Positions 52,240 to 61,262 of a stretch of DNA of 64,000 nt are shown in pieces. This DNA comes from Flavobacteriales bacterium (GTDB lineage Bacteria; Bacteroidota; Bacteroidia; Flavobacteriales_F; PHOS-HE28): the NCBI GenBank assembly GCA_016788205.1, contig JAEUTA010000021.1:1-64000 (forward strand), read 5' to 3'. The notes below the pieces were generated by a model. It was not told the origin of the DNA. It was given only the letters and a program-made list of their open reading frames with translations, and did not search any database. The first letter of the stretch is position 1. Each line of letters opens with the position of its first letter. A program made the translations under genes and the position numbers.

Positions 52240-53655
52240 ATGTCCGCCACCTTCGTGAACGAACCGTCTCGCGACGCCAGGAAGTGGTGGCGCGTGGCGG
52301 ATGTGCTATGCTGGGCGGTCATAGCCTACCTCACCTGGTTCAGTTGGCACTTCAGCGCAGAACGCATCCACGGCGATGCCTCCTACTTCCTGCTGAACAT
52401 CGTGGACCAAGGCTCCTTCTTCGTGAACCAGGGCCGTTGGATCATGCCCTTGACGCAATGGATGGTGGTCGCGGGGGTGAAGGCGGGACTGCCCATGACC
52501 GAATTGATCCGCCTCTATTCGCTGGGCCCGACCGTGCTGCTGTTCGCCGTCTTCCTGTTCGTTCGGTATGTGCTCCACGACCGCGCCGCCGGTGTGGCGG
52601 TAGTGGCCACACAGGTGATGGGACTCGCGCACGCCCTGTTCTGCCCGGTTTTCGAGTTCTACGCGGGCGGGCTTCTATTCGTCGCCTGCCTGGCCCTGCA
52701 TCAGAACAGAAGCATGTCCAGCGGCTGGCGCCTGTCCCTCTTCGGCATCTTGCTGTTCCTCACACTTTCCAGCCATTTCCTGGCGATGTTGGTGGTACTG
52801 ATGACCTTCTTCACCATCAGGCTCTGGCGCGATCGCTCGTTCACCGTCGTCGCGGCCCTGGTGTTCGTCGGCCAGGCAGTGATACGCGTTGCCGTGTTGT
52901 CTGATTACGAAGCGAATGCGCTCGGATCGTTCATCATCCGTGCCGAGCGGCTTGGCTGGCTGTGGGTGTTTCACCCCGGCCGGCTCTATTCACACGGCCT
53001 TCAAGGTCTGGTGGATCATTTCGATGTGATCATGATCGGCGGTGTAGCACTTGCCTCCCTTGTGCACGATCGGAACTGGCGCGAAGCAGGGCTGTTCAGC
53101 GGTGGTATCCTATTGCTTTACATCTTGTTCTCGTTGTACTTCCCCGATGGCACCCACACCATCTACCGCGAGATCGTCGATCATCCGTACGCGATATGGG
53201 TCATCGTCATCACATACGCCCTGGTAGCCCGAACGCCGCACCCGGGCATCGCTTGGGGCTACGTGCTATTCGTGGCACTCGTTCTCCGTCTGCAAGCTCC
53301 GTGGTGGATCGCTGGCACCTACACGGAGCGTGTGGAATGGATGCGCGAGCGTATCCAAGCGGCACACACGCAGGGGATCGAACGCGGACTGGTCTTGGAC
53401 CTGCCCACGTTCAAGCCTCCCGGCCGCGGTGCAGGTCCGATCGCGGCGCTGAACCCCATGGAGGTCATCCTACTTTCAGCAGAGAGCGGAGCCGACAGTA
53501 CCGTGGTGCTCTTTCCGATCCCGCCCGAAGTGAACGAGGAGGCTTTCGTCAACGCGTTGGAGGGGAAGCTGGAGGCGGACCATATCCCCATCATCTGGCG
53601 CTCCGCTTCGCCGTACTTCCGTGTGGAGGAGGCTCCATTCCGTGTGCTTCACTGA
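52240..53655 (+). CDS. Hypothetical multi-pass membrane protein (glycosyltransferase-like)
   Basis: A 471-residue protein with about nine or ten hydrophobic segments up to residue 350 and a soluble C-terminal domain of about 115 residues (WMRERIQAAHTQGIERGLVLDLP, DHIPIIWRSASPYFRVEEAPF). An Asp in ERIHGDASYFLLNI near residue 43 sits just after the first membrane segment, as in many GT-C lipid-linked glycosyltransferases. This is a layout resemblance only; I do not recognise the family. A TACTTTCG element lies upstream. Confidence 0.6.
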   Translation: MSATFVNEPSRDARKWWRVADVLCWAVIAYLTWFSWHFSAERIHGDASYFLLNIVDQGSFFVNQGRWIMPLTQWMVVAGVKAGLPMTELIRLYSLGPTVLLFAVFLFVRYVLHDRAAGVAVVATQVMGLAHALFCPVFEFYAGGLLFVACLALHQNRSMSSGWRLSLFGILLFLTLSSHFLAMLVVLMTFFTIRLWRDRSFTVVAALVFVGQAVIRVAVLSDYEANALGSFIIRAERLGWLWVFHPGRLYSHGLQGLVDHFDVIMIGGVALASLVHDRNWREAGLFSGGILLLYILFSLYFPDGTHTIYREIVDHPYAIWVIVITYALVARTPHPGIAWGYVLFVALVLRLQAPWWIAGTYTERVEWMRERIQAAHTQGIERGLVLDLPTFKPPGRGAGPIAALNPMEVILLSAESGADSTVVLFPIPPEVNEEAFVNALEGKLEADHIPIIWRSASPYFRVEEAPFRVLH

Positions 53656-53668
53656 AACGCACGGCAAG

Positions 53669-53701
53669 AAAAAGCCGACCGCTCGAGGACGAGGATCGGC
53701 T
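53669..53701 (-). terminator. Intrinsic terminator of the JmjC-like gene
   Basis: On the minus strand AGCCGA and TCGGCT form the outer stem, followed directly by TTTTTC, with further partial pairing inside. It lies 19 bases past the stop of the minus-strand gene and between convergent genes. Confidence 0.6.
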
Positions 53702-53719
53702 CAAGTTCGGGAAAGGAGG

Positions 53720-54595
53720 TCAGCTCGGAGTGCTCACACGCTGAACGCCGACCATATCGCCCAGGCGGCACATGGCTCCACTGAATGCGGCGTAACCGGT
53801 CGCGGCCACGGCCTTCACAAGGCTCTGGCGCTTCTTGAACTCCCACACGTCCTTTAAGAAGAGCGGGAAGTTGTGGTCGTTGAGCAGGTCGAACGCTACG
53901 GAGATCGTGGGCTCCAAGCTCTTCGCGGTATGCCAGATGCCGAAGGGGATGAAGAGGGTTTCGCCCGGTCCCACCACGAACTTGATCGGCGTGGCGTGCT
54001 TGTAGAGCGGGAACTTCTCCAGATCCACGTTCTCGATATCGGGGATGGTGCTCTTCCACTTGTCGTTGGGATCGGGGTAGAGGTACTTCTCCTGCCCGCG
54101 CGGCCATACGGTGAACTCTTTGTGCCCGTAGAGCTGGTTGATCCACGCGCTCATGTGGTAGTAGTCCAGATGCACGTAAGGGAACTTGCCACCCGGGCCA
54201 CCGATGAACAACTCCGTGATGCCACCCCAGTAACCGCGACGGAACCAGGAGCTCTCCATCCAGTTCGGCTTGGCGAACCCGATGTTGAGCGGCGTGATCA
54301 TGTTGGTGAGCTCCGGCCAGCCGCCGCCCATCTCGTATTTGCACGGATAAGGCACCGGACGGCTCGTGTCCTTGCCTTCCACCAGGTCCATGATCTCGGT
54401 CATGGTGTACTCCTTGCCGTTCACCACCGTCTTGCGGCTGCCGTAGTTCTTGCGGAACCAATCCGGCGAGAACGTGTTGTAGGCACCCCACACGCGGGTG
54501 GCGTTCTTCAGCACGAGCGGGATGCCCGGCTTCCAATGTTCGTTGATGAAGCGTTCGTGCGAGAACTCGGAGGCTTCGACCTTCTTGACTTCCAT
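53720..54595 (-). CDS. JmjC-like (Cupin_8) Fe(II)/2-oxoglutarate-type oxygenase
   Basis: A 291-residue soluble protein with the iron-binding facial triad in the expected order: H142-L-D144 (FPYVHLDYYH) and H222 (FGIWHTAKS). N-terminal ERFINEHWKPGIPLVLKN (14-31) is typical of Cupin_8/JmjC-like enzymes. These hydroxylate proteins or small molecules; the substrate is not known. A basic C-terminal helix region (about 255-285) follows the barrel. Upstream is a 228-base gap next to the HEPN-like gene. Confidence 0.85.
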   Translation of the reverse strand: MEVKKVEASEFSHERFINEHWKPGIPLVLKNATRVWGAYNTFSPDWFRKNYGSRKTVVNGKEYTMTEIMDLVEGKDTSRPVPYPCKYEMGGGWPELTNMITPLNIGFAKPNWMESSWFRRGYWGGITELFIGGPGGKFPYVHLDYYHMSAWINQLYGHKEFTVWPRGQEKYLYPDPNDKWKSTIPDIENVDLEKFPLYKHATPIKFVVGPGETLFIPFGIWHTAKSLEPTISVAFDLLNDHNFPLFLKDVWEFKKRQSLVKAVAATGYAAFSGAMCRLGDMVGVQRVSTPS

Positions 54596-54823
54596 GGGGT
54601 TGAGAATGGGCCGTTTAACGGACGTTCGGCGGAAAGGATACGCTAGGGAATGCCACGTTCAATGACCGCACGAAGGTAATCCGGCCGACCAGGGATCCGG
54701 TCGGTCGATAGCTGTTGGAACGCACCGCCAATGGTGGAAAACAGCCTTGTACACAGAACAGCCGGACCTGCGAAAAAGGAGGTCAGGCGTTCTTGGCCGT
54801 AGCAGTCTCACAAGCCGCCCTAA

Positions 54824-55459
54824 TTAGGCTGAGAGGTTCTTCAGGATGAACGCTTCCGTGAATCCAATGACTGCTTTCACATCCGCAGAGTCCACTTTGT
54901 CAAACTCTGCATGCATAGCCTTATTCCGAATCGCAGAAAAAGACCGAACGAGTTTTGACTGCGGCCCAGCAATAATGCCCGCCTTGACTAGTTCATTTAT
55001 GACGCCCGGCATTTCCTGTTCCGAAACCGCAAGCCCTGCGAGTTCTCCCGTTCGTTTTAGTGCGTCCTCCAACGCCGCGCATGCTAAGACAGACGCTACT
55101 TCAGTCCTTCCCTCAGCTATGGCGTTCCTCGCCATGACGACAAAATCTGCGATAACAATTCCAGAGTATGTTCGCTCGAGACTCTCGACCCAACCGGCTT
55201 CAACATCCGCCTTAGTACTCTTCAAAACGGCACACGCCACAGGCGCAACGTTCTCTGCATTGGAATATGCTCCTGACGATCTTAAGTAGTAATCGCGTTG
55301 CCGAAGAAAGTCAGCGGTACGAGAATCTCCCACCCCATAGACTTGAATCAACACTGAAACCGTGGCTGGAATCAAATCCACCAGCTCACGAGGAATACCC
55401 TTTTCCTCGATCTCTAGCAGTTGCTCAATACGAGCTAGTATTTGAGCCTTGCGATCCAA
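54824..55459 (-). CDS. HEPN-like (DUF4145-type) protein, AT-rich
   Basis: About 211 residues from a probable TTG start at 55459, 11 bases after the pdhC stop. No in-frame ATG exists between here and one deep inside pdhC. The protein is helical: LIAGALDRKAQIL then ELVDLIPATVSVLIQ, with ACAALEDALKRTGELAG in the middle and FSAIRNKAMHAEF near the end. R178-N-K-A-M-H183 fits the HEPN R-x4-H motif, giving a possible ribonuclease active site, and the layout is DUF4145-like. A sampled 60 bases (54901-54960) is 43% GC, far below neighbours, so horizontal acquisition is likely. It may be a defence or toxin element. Confidence 0.65.
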   Translation of the reverse strand: MDRKAQILARIEQLLEIEEKGIPRELVDLIPATVSVLIQVYGVGDSRTADFLRQRDYYLRSSGAYSNAENVAPVACAVLKSTKADVEAGWVESLERTYSGIVIADFVVMARNAIAEGRTEVASVLACAALEDALKRTGELAGLAVSEQEMPGVINELVKAGIIAGPQSKLVRSFSAIRNKAMHAEFDKVDSADVKAVIGFTEAFILKNLSA

Positions 55460-55470
55460 AGCACCAGCTA

Positions 55471-56796
55471 TCAGATAGCCCCTACCCCCAGCAGCAACGC
55501 CGGTTCCTCCAACAGGCTCTTCAGTGTATTGAGGAAAGCCGCACCCGTAGCGCCGTCCACCACGCGGTGGTCGCAGCTCAGGGTCACCTTCATGGTATGG
55601 CCCACCACGATGGCACCGTTCTTCACCACGGGTTTCTCCATGATGCCACCCACGGCCAGGATGCACGCATCGGGCGGGTTGATGATGGCGGTGAACTCGT
55701 CGATGCCGAACATGCCTAGGTTGGAGATGGTGAAGGTGTTGCCTTCCCAATCTGCGGGTTGCAGCTTCTTATCCTTCGCACGTTTGGCGAGGTCGCGCAC
55801 TTCGTTGCCGATGGTGCGGAGCGCTTTGCCATCCGCGAAGCGAACGACGGGGACGAGCAATCCTTCCTCCACCGCCACGGCCACACCGATGTGTACGTGC
55901 TCGTTGTAACGGATGCGATCGCCGAGCCAGCTGCTGTTCACCTTCGGGTGCTGCTTCAGCGCCACGGCGCATGCTTTGATCACCAGATCGTTGAACGAGA
56001 TCTTCTCCGGTGCGATCTGCTTGTTGATGGACTCGCGCACGCTCATGGCGCGCTCCATGTCCAGTTCCAACGTGAGGTAGAAATGTGGCGCGGTGAAGAG
56101 GCTTTCGCTGAGGCGCTTGGCGATGGTCTTGCGCATCTGGCTCACCGGCACCTCTTCGAACTTCTCGATCTGCGGCGCACCGTACACGGCGCCACCACCA
56201 CTGAAGTTCTCCACGTCCTGCTTGGTCACACGACCATCGGGTCCACTCCCCACCACACGACTGATGTCGATGCCTTTCTCCTCGGCCAGTTGTTTGGCGA
56301 GCGGGCTTGCCTTCACACGACCATTGCTTGCGGGCGCTGCAGGCGCAGCAGTTGCACCACCACCGAACAGCGGCTTCGGTGCGGGAACGCTTCCAGAGGC
56401 GGCTGGTTTCGCAGCGACCGGTTCGGCTTTCGGCTTGACCTCTTCGGTGTTGGGCTCTTCCTTCTTCTGTTCTGCTTTCGGCGCTTCCTTCGCAGGAGCA
56501 GCCTCGGCCTTCGGTGCAGCAGCGGCCTCTCCAGCGAGCAGCGTGGTGATGTCCTCACCTGCTTTGCCCAGCACGGCCAGCACGCTATCCACGGCAGCGG
56601 TCTTGCCCTTCTCCACACCGATGTGCAGCAACACGCCATCCGTGAAGCTCTCGAACTCCATGGTGGCTTTATCGGTCTCGATCTCCGCGAGCACCTCTCC
56701 GCTCTTCACAGGATCACCCACCTTCTTGTGCCAGGCGGCCACCACCCCTTCGGTCATGGTATCGCTCAGTTTCGGCATGCGTACGATCTCGGCCAT
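55471..56796 (-). CDS. pdhC: Pyruvate dehydrogenase E2 (dihydrolipoyl acetyltransferase)
   Basis: A 441-residue acyltransferase of the pyruvate dehydrogenase complex, moving acetyl groups from lipoamide to CoA. One lipoyl domain (1-80) carries K43 in EIETDKATME. An Ala/Pro/Lys/Glu-rich hinge (about 85-160) follows, then a subunit-binding domain (about 165-205, ASPLAKQLAEEKGIDISRV) and the catalytic core with DHRVVDGATGAAF near the C-terminus. ATG 56796 is clear. It lies 13 bases after a lipoprotein gene, and the E1-beta gene is not in the window. Confidence 0.95.
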   Translation of the reverse strand: MAEIVRMPKLSDTMTEGVVAAWHKKVGDPVKSGEVLAEIETDKATMEFESFTDGVLLHIGVEKGKTAAVDSVLAVLGKAGEDITTLLAGEAAAAPKAEAAPAKEAPKAEQKKEEPNTEEVKPKAEPVAAKPAASGSVPAPKPLFGGGATAAPAAPASNGRVKASPLAKQLAEEKGIDISRVVGSGPDGRVTKQDVENFSGGGAVYGAPQIEKFEEVPVSQMRKTIAKRLSESLFTAPHFYLTLELDMERAMSVRESINKQIAPEKISFNDLVIKACAVALKQHPKVNSSWLGDRIRYNEHVHIGVAVAVEEGLLVPVVRFADGKALRTIGNEVRDLAKRAKDKKLQPADWEGNTFTISNLGMFGIDEFTAIINPPDACILAVGGIMEKPVVKNGAIVVGHTMKVTLSCDHRVVDGATGAAFLNTLKSLLEEPALLLGVGAI

Positions 56797-56809
56797 TCTT
56801 ACTTGCTTT

Positions 56810-57271
56810 TCATTGTTGTCGCACGCCCTCAAAGAGGATCGTGTTAACATGATTCGTCGTTCCCAGCAGAAGATAAAAGCGAACGCTGTCCTCCGCCGGG
56901 CCATGGAATTCCATGGTTGATTGCCAACCCCGGACATAACGCCCTTCGACCTCGTCCCAGGAAAAGATGAGACTCTCGGCCGCGAAAGGCCAGTTCGTAG
57001 TATTCGCCACCGCCGGGAAGTTCACGTGCAACGCCGAGCTTTCATCCGGGCTCGTCACTACCAGTGTCGTTTGGAACAGTGTATCATAGCTACCCTCGTC
57101 ACTACCGATCCTCCAACTATGCCTGTACGAATAGTTCCCTGCGAACGACCCGGTGTGAACCTCTCGAGTGCCGAGGTCAGATCCTGGATCGATGACCATT
57201 TTATCCTTTCCACAAGAGATCAAGGCGCATCCAAGTAAGATCGCGGTGAATTTGTAGAATCTCGGTGCCAT
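56810..57271 (-). CDS. Hypothetical lipoprotein
   Basis: A 153-residue exported lipoprotein with a lipobox ending ISC (Cys20; ILLGCALISCGKDK). The mature part is beta-rich with conserved-looking Tyr and Trp (AGNYSYRHSWRIG, RGWQSTMEFHG) and probably folds as a small barrel or Ig-like domain. No family recognised. It sits between pdhA and pdhC in the same orientation with very short gaps (3 and 13 bases), so it is cotranscribed with them. Confidence 0.7.
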   Translation of the reverse strand: MAPRFYKFTAILLGCALISCGKDKMVIDPGSDLGTREVHTGSFAGNYSYRHSWRIGSDEGSYDTLFQTTLVVTSPDESSALHVNFPAVANTTNWPFAAESLIFSWDEVEGRYVRGWQSTMEFHGPAEDSVRFYLLLGTTNHVNTILFEGVRQQ

Positions 57272-57274
57272 GAC

Positions 57275-58318
57275 TCAGTCTTTCTCGAACGGATAGTTCT
57301 TCTCGAAATACACGTCGTTGTAGAGCTCGTCCGGCGTGGCCATCGGGCTTTCCTCGGCGAACTTCACGGCTTCCTCCACTTCCTTCTTCACGGCCTCATC
57401 GATCGCTTCGAGCTCGGCTTCCTTCGCCCACTGGTTCTTCAGGATGGTGTCCTTCACGCTCTCGATGGGATCCTGCTTCTTGTACTCCTCCACCTCTTCC
57501 TTGGTGCGGTACTTCTGGGGATCGCTCATGCTGTGCCCCTTGTAGCGGTAAGTCTTGATGTCGAGCAGGTACGGGCCGTTGCCAGCGCGCACGTGCGCAC
57601 AGGCCATCGCGATGGCCTCATGCACATCCTCGCAGCGCATGCCGTTCACACCCAGGCCGGGCATGTCGTAGCTCTCACCGATGGTGCTGAGGTCATGCAC
57701 GTTGCTGGTGCGCTCCACGCTGGTGCCCATCGCGTAGTTGTTGTTCTCGATGATGAAGATCACCGGCAACTTCCACGTCATGGCCATGTTGAAGGTCTCG
57801 TGGAGCATGCCCTGGCGGATGGCGCCATCGCCCATCATGCACAAGGTCACATGATCCTCACCGCGGTACTTGTCGGCGAACGCGATACCGGCACCCAGGC
57901 CGATCTGCCCGCCCACGATGCCGTGCCCACCGAAGAGATTGCGCTGCTTGTCGAAGTAGTGCATGCTGCCGCCCTTACCCTTGCTGGTACCGGTCATCTT
58001 GCCGAAGAGTTCGGCCATGACATGCTTGCTGGGCGTGCCGAGCACCAATGGATGCGCATGGTCGCGATACCCGGTGATCAGCCGATCCGTAGGGCGGATG
58101 GCCGTGACCATGCCGGCGAGGATGGCTTCCTGGCCGATGTAGAGGTGGCAGAACCCACCGAACTTCTGCATGGTGTAGAGCTGGCCGGTCTTCTCTTCGA
58201 AGCGGCGCATCAGCATCATCTCCTTGAACCAGCGCAGGTAGGTATCCTTATCGAAGGCGGTGCCTTCTGCCTTGGTGGACTTGCTGCCCTTGGCGACAGC
58301 GGCGGTCTTGGTGCTCAT
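57275..58318 (-). CDS. pdhA: Pyruvate dehydrogenase E1 alpha subunit
   Basis: A 347-residue thiamine-diphosphate enzyme subunit that decarboxylates pyruvate. Landmarks are FGGFCHLYIGQEAILAG, the ThDP motif GDGAIRQGM-to-NNNYAMG (about 169-200), and YRYKGHSMSDPQKYRT near 264-279. An Ala/Lys-rich N-terminal leader of about 20 residues precedes the domain. ATG 58318 fits; a start four codons upstream exists. A TATATTTG promoter element lies 10 bases upstream. Confidence 0.95.
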   Translation of the reverse strand: MSTKTAAVAKGSKSTKAEGTAFDKDTYLRWFKEMMLMRRFEEKTGQLYTMQKFGGFCHLYIGQEAILAGMVTAIRPTDRLITGYRDHAHPLVLGTPSKHVMAELFGKMTGTSKGKGGSMHYFDKQRNLFGGHGIVGGQIGLGAGIAFADKYRGEDHVTLCMMGDGAIRQGMLHETFNMAMTWKLPVIFIIENNNYAMGTSVERTSNVHDLSTIGESYDMPGLGVNGMRCEDVHEAIAMACAHVRAGNGPYLLDIKTYRYKGHSMSDPQKYRTKEEVEEYKKQDPIESVKDTILKNQWAKEAELEAIDEAVKKEVEEAVKFAEESPMATPDELYNDVYFEKNYPFEKD

Positions 58319-58327
58319 GGGGAAGGG

Positions 58328-58335
58328 CAAATATA
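58328..58335 (-). promoter_or_regulatory. Bacteroidota -7 promoter element for pdhA
   Basis: On the minus strand this reads TATATTTG, a match to TAnnTTTG, ending 9 bases before the pdhA ATG. Confidence 0.6.
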
Positions 58336-58351
58336 GCCCCCGACCTTGCGC

Positions 58352-58840
58352 CTAACCGTTCAGGAAAGACGCATCGAAGTAGAGCGGCAGCAGCAGTGAT
58401 GCGGTGCGCAGTTCGTAGACCGGTCCGTTGTGTACGGCCATCAGCAACCGCAGCGGCTTGCGCCCCTGGCGCAGCTCCTGCTCCAACAAGGCCTGGCGGC
58501 AGATGCCACATGGCGAGACAGGACGGTCGCCGGTGACCTGCGGAACGATCACGGCCATGGTCTCCACCACCGTGGCAGGATCCTGAGCCATGACCGCATG
58601 CAGCGCCGTGCGCTCTGCACACGTGCCCGCCGGGAACGAAGCGTTCTCCTGGTTGTTGCCCGTTACCATGCGCCCGTCGGTGGTACGCAGGGCGGCACCC
58701 ACGTAGAACTTCGAATACGGCGCATAGGCCCGCAGCGCGGCTTCGTGCGCGGCCTTCACCAAGGCTTGGTCCGCCTCTGGCAACTCGGCCACGGAGGCGT
58801 AGCGTGCGTACGGGACATCAATGGAACCGGGTGTGGGCAT
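58352..58840 (-). CDS. cdd: Cytidine deaminase
   Basis: A 162-residue zinc enzyme that deaminates cytidine and deoxycytidine to uridine in pyrimidine salvage. The motif C74-A-E76 (AGTCAERTAL) and P-C111-G-I-C114 bind zinc and supply the proton shuttle Glu. AYAPYSKFYVGAAL (39-52) is the usual family start of the core. ATG 58840 is preferred; a TACTTTCG element lies upstream. Its place next to pdhA and near porV is the arrangement I recall in several Flavobacteriia. Confidence 0.93.
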   Translation of the reverse strand: MPTPGSIDVPYARYASVAELPEADQALVKAAHEAALRAYAPYSKFYVGAALRTTDGRMVTGNNQENASFPAGTCAERTALHAVMAQDPATVVETMAVIVPQVTGDRPVSPCGICRQALLEQELRQGRKPLRLLMAVHNGPVYELRTASLLLPLYFDASFLNG

Positions 58841-58858
58841 GGTTCGGGATAAGAAGGC

Positions 58859-58866
58859 CGAAAGTA
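58859..58866 (-). promoter_or_regulatory. Candidate -7 element for cdd (TTCG variant)
   Basis: On the minus strand this reads TACTTTCG, one base from TAnnTTTG, 18 bases before the cdd ATG. Confidence 0.4.
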
Positions 58867-58909
58867 CATCAGACGACGCCCCAGAACCCATGCACCACTG
58901 CACCCGCCG

Positions 58910-60265
58910 CTAACGGCGGACGAAACGCCCACACGCCAACGTATTCCCACCCTGACCGAGGACGCTCAGGGAATAGGCGCCGGGCACAAGGTGGACCACG
59001 GGGAACGACGTACCCACCACTTGGCCGGTGAAGACCGTTCTTCCCAAGGCATCACGCACCACCCAGGCACGCGCGCCGGGAGGCATGGACAGCACGGTGA
59101 CCAGCTCTTCCGCAGGGTTCGAGACCAACGTCAGGGGCAGCTCGGGTGTCGGTTCCAGCAGGCCGGTATCATCACAAGCACCCATCACCTCGCTCATCGG
59201 GGCACGAGCGGCGTTGCCTACTTCCTCACCGTCTATGCGCGGGCCGCAACTCACGAAGAGCGTATCGCCGAGGAAGGCCAAGTCGGTCACGGAGTTCTGC
59301 GGATGGTCCTCCAAGTCCGCGAGCAAGCCGTTGGCGCCACACCAGCGGGCCCCGTCCCAGATGGCCAGGCCGCTGGCCGGTGTGTCATCGCCTGCATACT
59401 GGAAAGCCCCGGTGCAATACAACAACCCGTTGTGCACCTCCATGGAAGTAATGCTGGTGGGGCCATCGTGATCGAACGGTGCCCGCAACAGACCGCCGCC
59501 CACATCGTGGTAGGCCGTGCCATCCCAACGCATGACACCGCAACCGGCGCTACCCGTCCCGGTACTGAAATAGCCTGAGATATAAAGATCGCCCTGGAAC
59601 TCCACCAACCCACTAGCCGAGGACAATTGGTCGGTAATGCCGCCGGCCAGCACATGCCACTCATCGCCCTCCAAGCGGTATATGCAACGACCACCATTTT
59701 CCGAATGACCTTGCCCCACGGAGATCAGATCACCTTGGTAACGTATCACGTCACCCATCAACGGATAAGGATCCGGCATGGTACCTACAGGCACCCAATG
59801 CCCGTCCACCCGTTTGGCGATCCCGCTCGCCGCTTGGCCGTCCACCTCCGCGAAGTAGCCCGCAGCGTACAACGTGTCATCGATAGAGCGAACGCGGTAG
59901 ACCTGATCACTGAAATGGCCGAAGTCACCCGTACTTCCATCCGGTGCGTAATAAGAGAGTCCAGAATTGCCCTCAACGGCAGCAACACCCATCAGAACAG
60001 TATCCTGGTGGAGATAAATGCCACGGGCAGCCGCTTCTGGAAACGATGCCAAGTGTCCCCATCCACCAGACTCCCACACCCACAACTCGGCTTGTAGTGG
60101 GGATGGTTGTAGCCCGAAGTAGTACACCCTTTGTGTGGCAGTGTCGGCTATCACCTCTTGGCGAAAGCCCTCTTCCAAGTACATGCCTTCCCAAACGGAT
60201 TGGGCATGGGTTTGCGGCAAGGTCGCCCACAGACCGATCCAAAGGAACAGGTGGCGTAAGTTCAT
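58910..60265 (-). CDS. Secreted beta-propeller-like protein with T9SS-like C-terminus
   Basis: A 451-residue exported protein with a signal peptide (about 1-22, ending LPQTHAQ). Repeated blocks such as LYAAGYFAEVDGQAASGIAKRVDGHW, LYISGYFSTGTGSAGCGVMRWDG and LYCTGAFQYAGDDTPASGLAIWDG recur about every 50-60 residues, a propeller-like pattern. The C-terminal 80 residues have sorting-domain strands (LTLVSNPAEELVTVL, RAWVVRDALGRTVFTG, LACGRFVRR), with SNPAEE in place of PNP. ATG 60265 begins the signal. Function unknown. Confidence 0.75.
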   Translation of the reverse strand: MNLRHLFLWIGLWATLPQTHAQSVWEGMYLEEGFRQEVIADTATQRVYYFGLQPSPLQAELWVWESGGWGHLASFPEAAARGIYLHQDTVLMGVAAVEGNSGLSYYAPDGSTGDFGHFSDQVYRVRSIDDTLYAAGYFAEVDGQAASGIAKRVDGHWVPVGTMPDPYPLMGDVIRYQGDLISVGQGHSENGGRCIYRLEGDEWHVLAGGITDQLSSASGLVEFQGDLYISGYFSTGTGSAGCGVMRWDGTAYHDVGGGLLRAPFDHDGPTSITSMEVHNGLLYCTGAFQYAGDDTPASGLAIWDGARWCGANGLLADLEDHPQNSVTDLAFLGDTLFVSCGPRIDGEEVGNAARAPMSEVMGACDDTGLLEPTPELPLTLVSNPAEELVTVLSMPPGARAWVVRDALGRTVFTGQVVGTSFPVVHLVPGAYSLSVLGQGGNTLACGRFVRR

Positions 60266-60441
60266 GGCGCGAGGGTGGGTAGCGCGGTACAGGAGCACAT
60301 CGAACGACACGAGGTTATGCATCTGTTGGCATAGGACGAGGCTCCAGGAGAAGGCATTGCATAGTGGTTGGGCTGATGAATGTAGCTTTTCCAACAGCAC
60401 TTCAAGAGCTTTTGGCAGGCAGCGCGCCAGTTGCATTCAAC

Positions 60442-60449
60442 TAGCTTTG
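60442..60449 (+). promoter_or_regulatory. Bacteroidota -7 promoter element
   Basis: TAGCTTTG fits TAnnTTTG and ends 12 bases before the VTC-domain gene. Confidence 0.55.
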
Positions 60450-60461
60450 GCCTCCTTCCAG

Positions 60462-61214
60462 ATGGATAAGCAACACCCGATCATTGCGCGTTTCGACCCC
60501 ATTTCCCTGGCGGAGATGGATGGCGTGAAGCTGCAGGACCGTGTGGACACCAAGTACGTGTTCGCCGAAAGCCGCATGAACGAGGTGTTGGAAGCCATGC
60601 TGCCTCACTACCGCTTGCTGGAAGTGGAGGGTGTACGCGGCACCAGCTACCGCAGCCTGTACTTCGATACCGCCGACCTGCAGCACTACCAAGCGCACCA
60701 CAACAAGCGCACGTTCCGCAGCAAGGTGCGTTTCCGCGAATACCTCGGCAGCGGGCTCGTGTTCCTGGAAGTGAAGCGCAAGACCGGTCGAGGCCGTACG
60801 GACAAGAAGCGCATGCGCGTGGAGGGCATACCGGACGTGCTATCCGCGGAGCAGCAGGCGTTCGTGGCCCAGGCCAGCCGCAGTGCCGTACCGGTACAGG
60901 CCACCCTGTGGAACCACTTCACGCGGTACACGTTCGTGAACAAGCACACGCCTGAGCGCCTGACGATGGACCTGAGCCTCCGCTACAGTGCGGCGAACGC
61001 GGACCGCGAGCTGGGCGGTGTGGTCATCGCGGAGTTGAAACAGGAACGCGCTGACCGCACGTCCCCTTTCGTGCGCATCATGCGGGAGCGCGTATTCCCG
61101 GCTTCGGGCATGAGCAAATACTGCGTGGGCATGATCATGCTCGGCCGCACCGTGAAACACAACGCCTTCAAAGCCGTACTGTTGAAGCTGGACAAGTTGC
61201 GCAGCGCAGCCTAA
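60462..61214 (+). CDS. VTC-domain polyphosphate polymerase-like protein
   Basis: A 250-residue protein of the VTC (tunnel-fold) family. Landmarks are LQDRVDTKYVF near 24-34, YRSLYFDTADLQHYQAHHN near 67-85, KVRFREY then FLEVKRKTGRGRTDKKR near 110-126, and VVIAELKQER near 197-206; these basic and acidic residues line the active tunnel in yeast Vtc4. Bacterial members are often followed by a DUF4956 membrane gene, as here, 48 bases downstream. Polyphosphate synthesis is inferred, not shown. Confidence 0.85.
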   Translation: MDKQHPIIARFDPISLAEMDGVKLQDRVDTKYVFAESRMNEVLEAMLPHYRLLEVEGVRGTSYRSLYFDTADLQHYQAHHNKRTFRSKVRFREYLGSGLVFLEVKRKTGRGRTDKKRMRVEGIPDVLSAEQQAFVAQASRSAVPVQATLWNHFTRYTFVNKHTPERLTMDLSLRYSAANADRELGGVVIAELKQERADRTSPFVRIMRERVFPASGMSKYCVGMIMLGRTVKHNAFKAVLLKLDKLRSAA

Positions 61215-61262
61215 CGGCCGTTCCCCGTGTCCTGAACGGACAGTAAGCCCTATCATTGGTCC

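Noticed and set aside
54824..55750. ATG-started 308-residue version of the HEPN-like gene
   Set aside because: The first ~97 residues are an out-of-frame reading of the pdhC 3' end (His/Arg/Gly-rich); the TTG at 55459 fits the change in composition.
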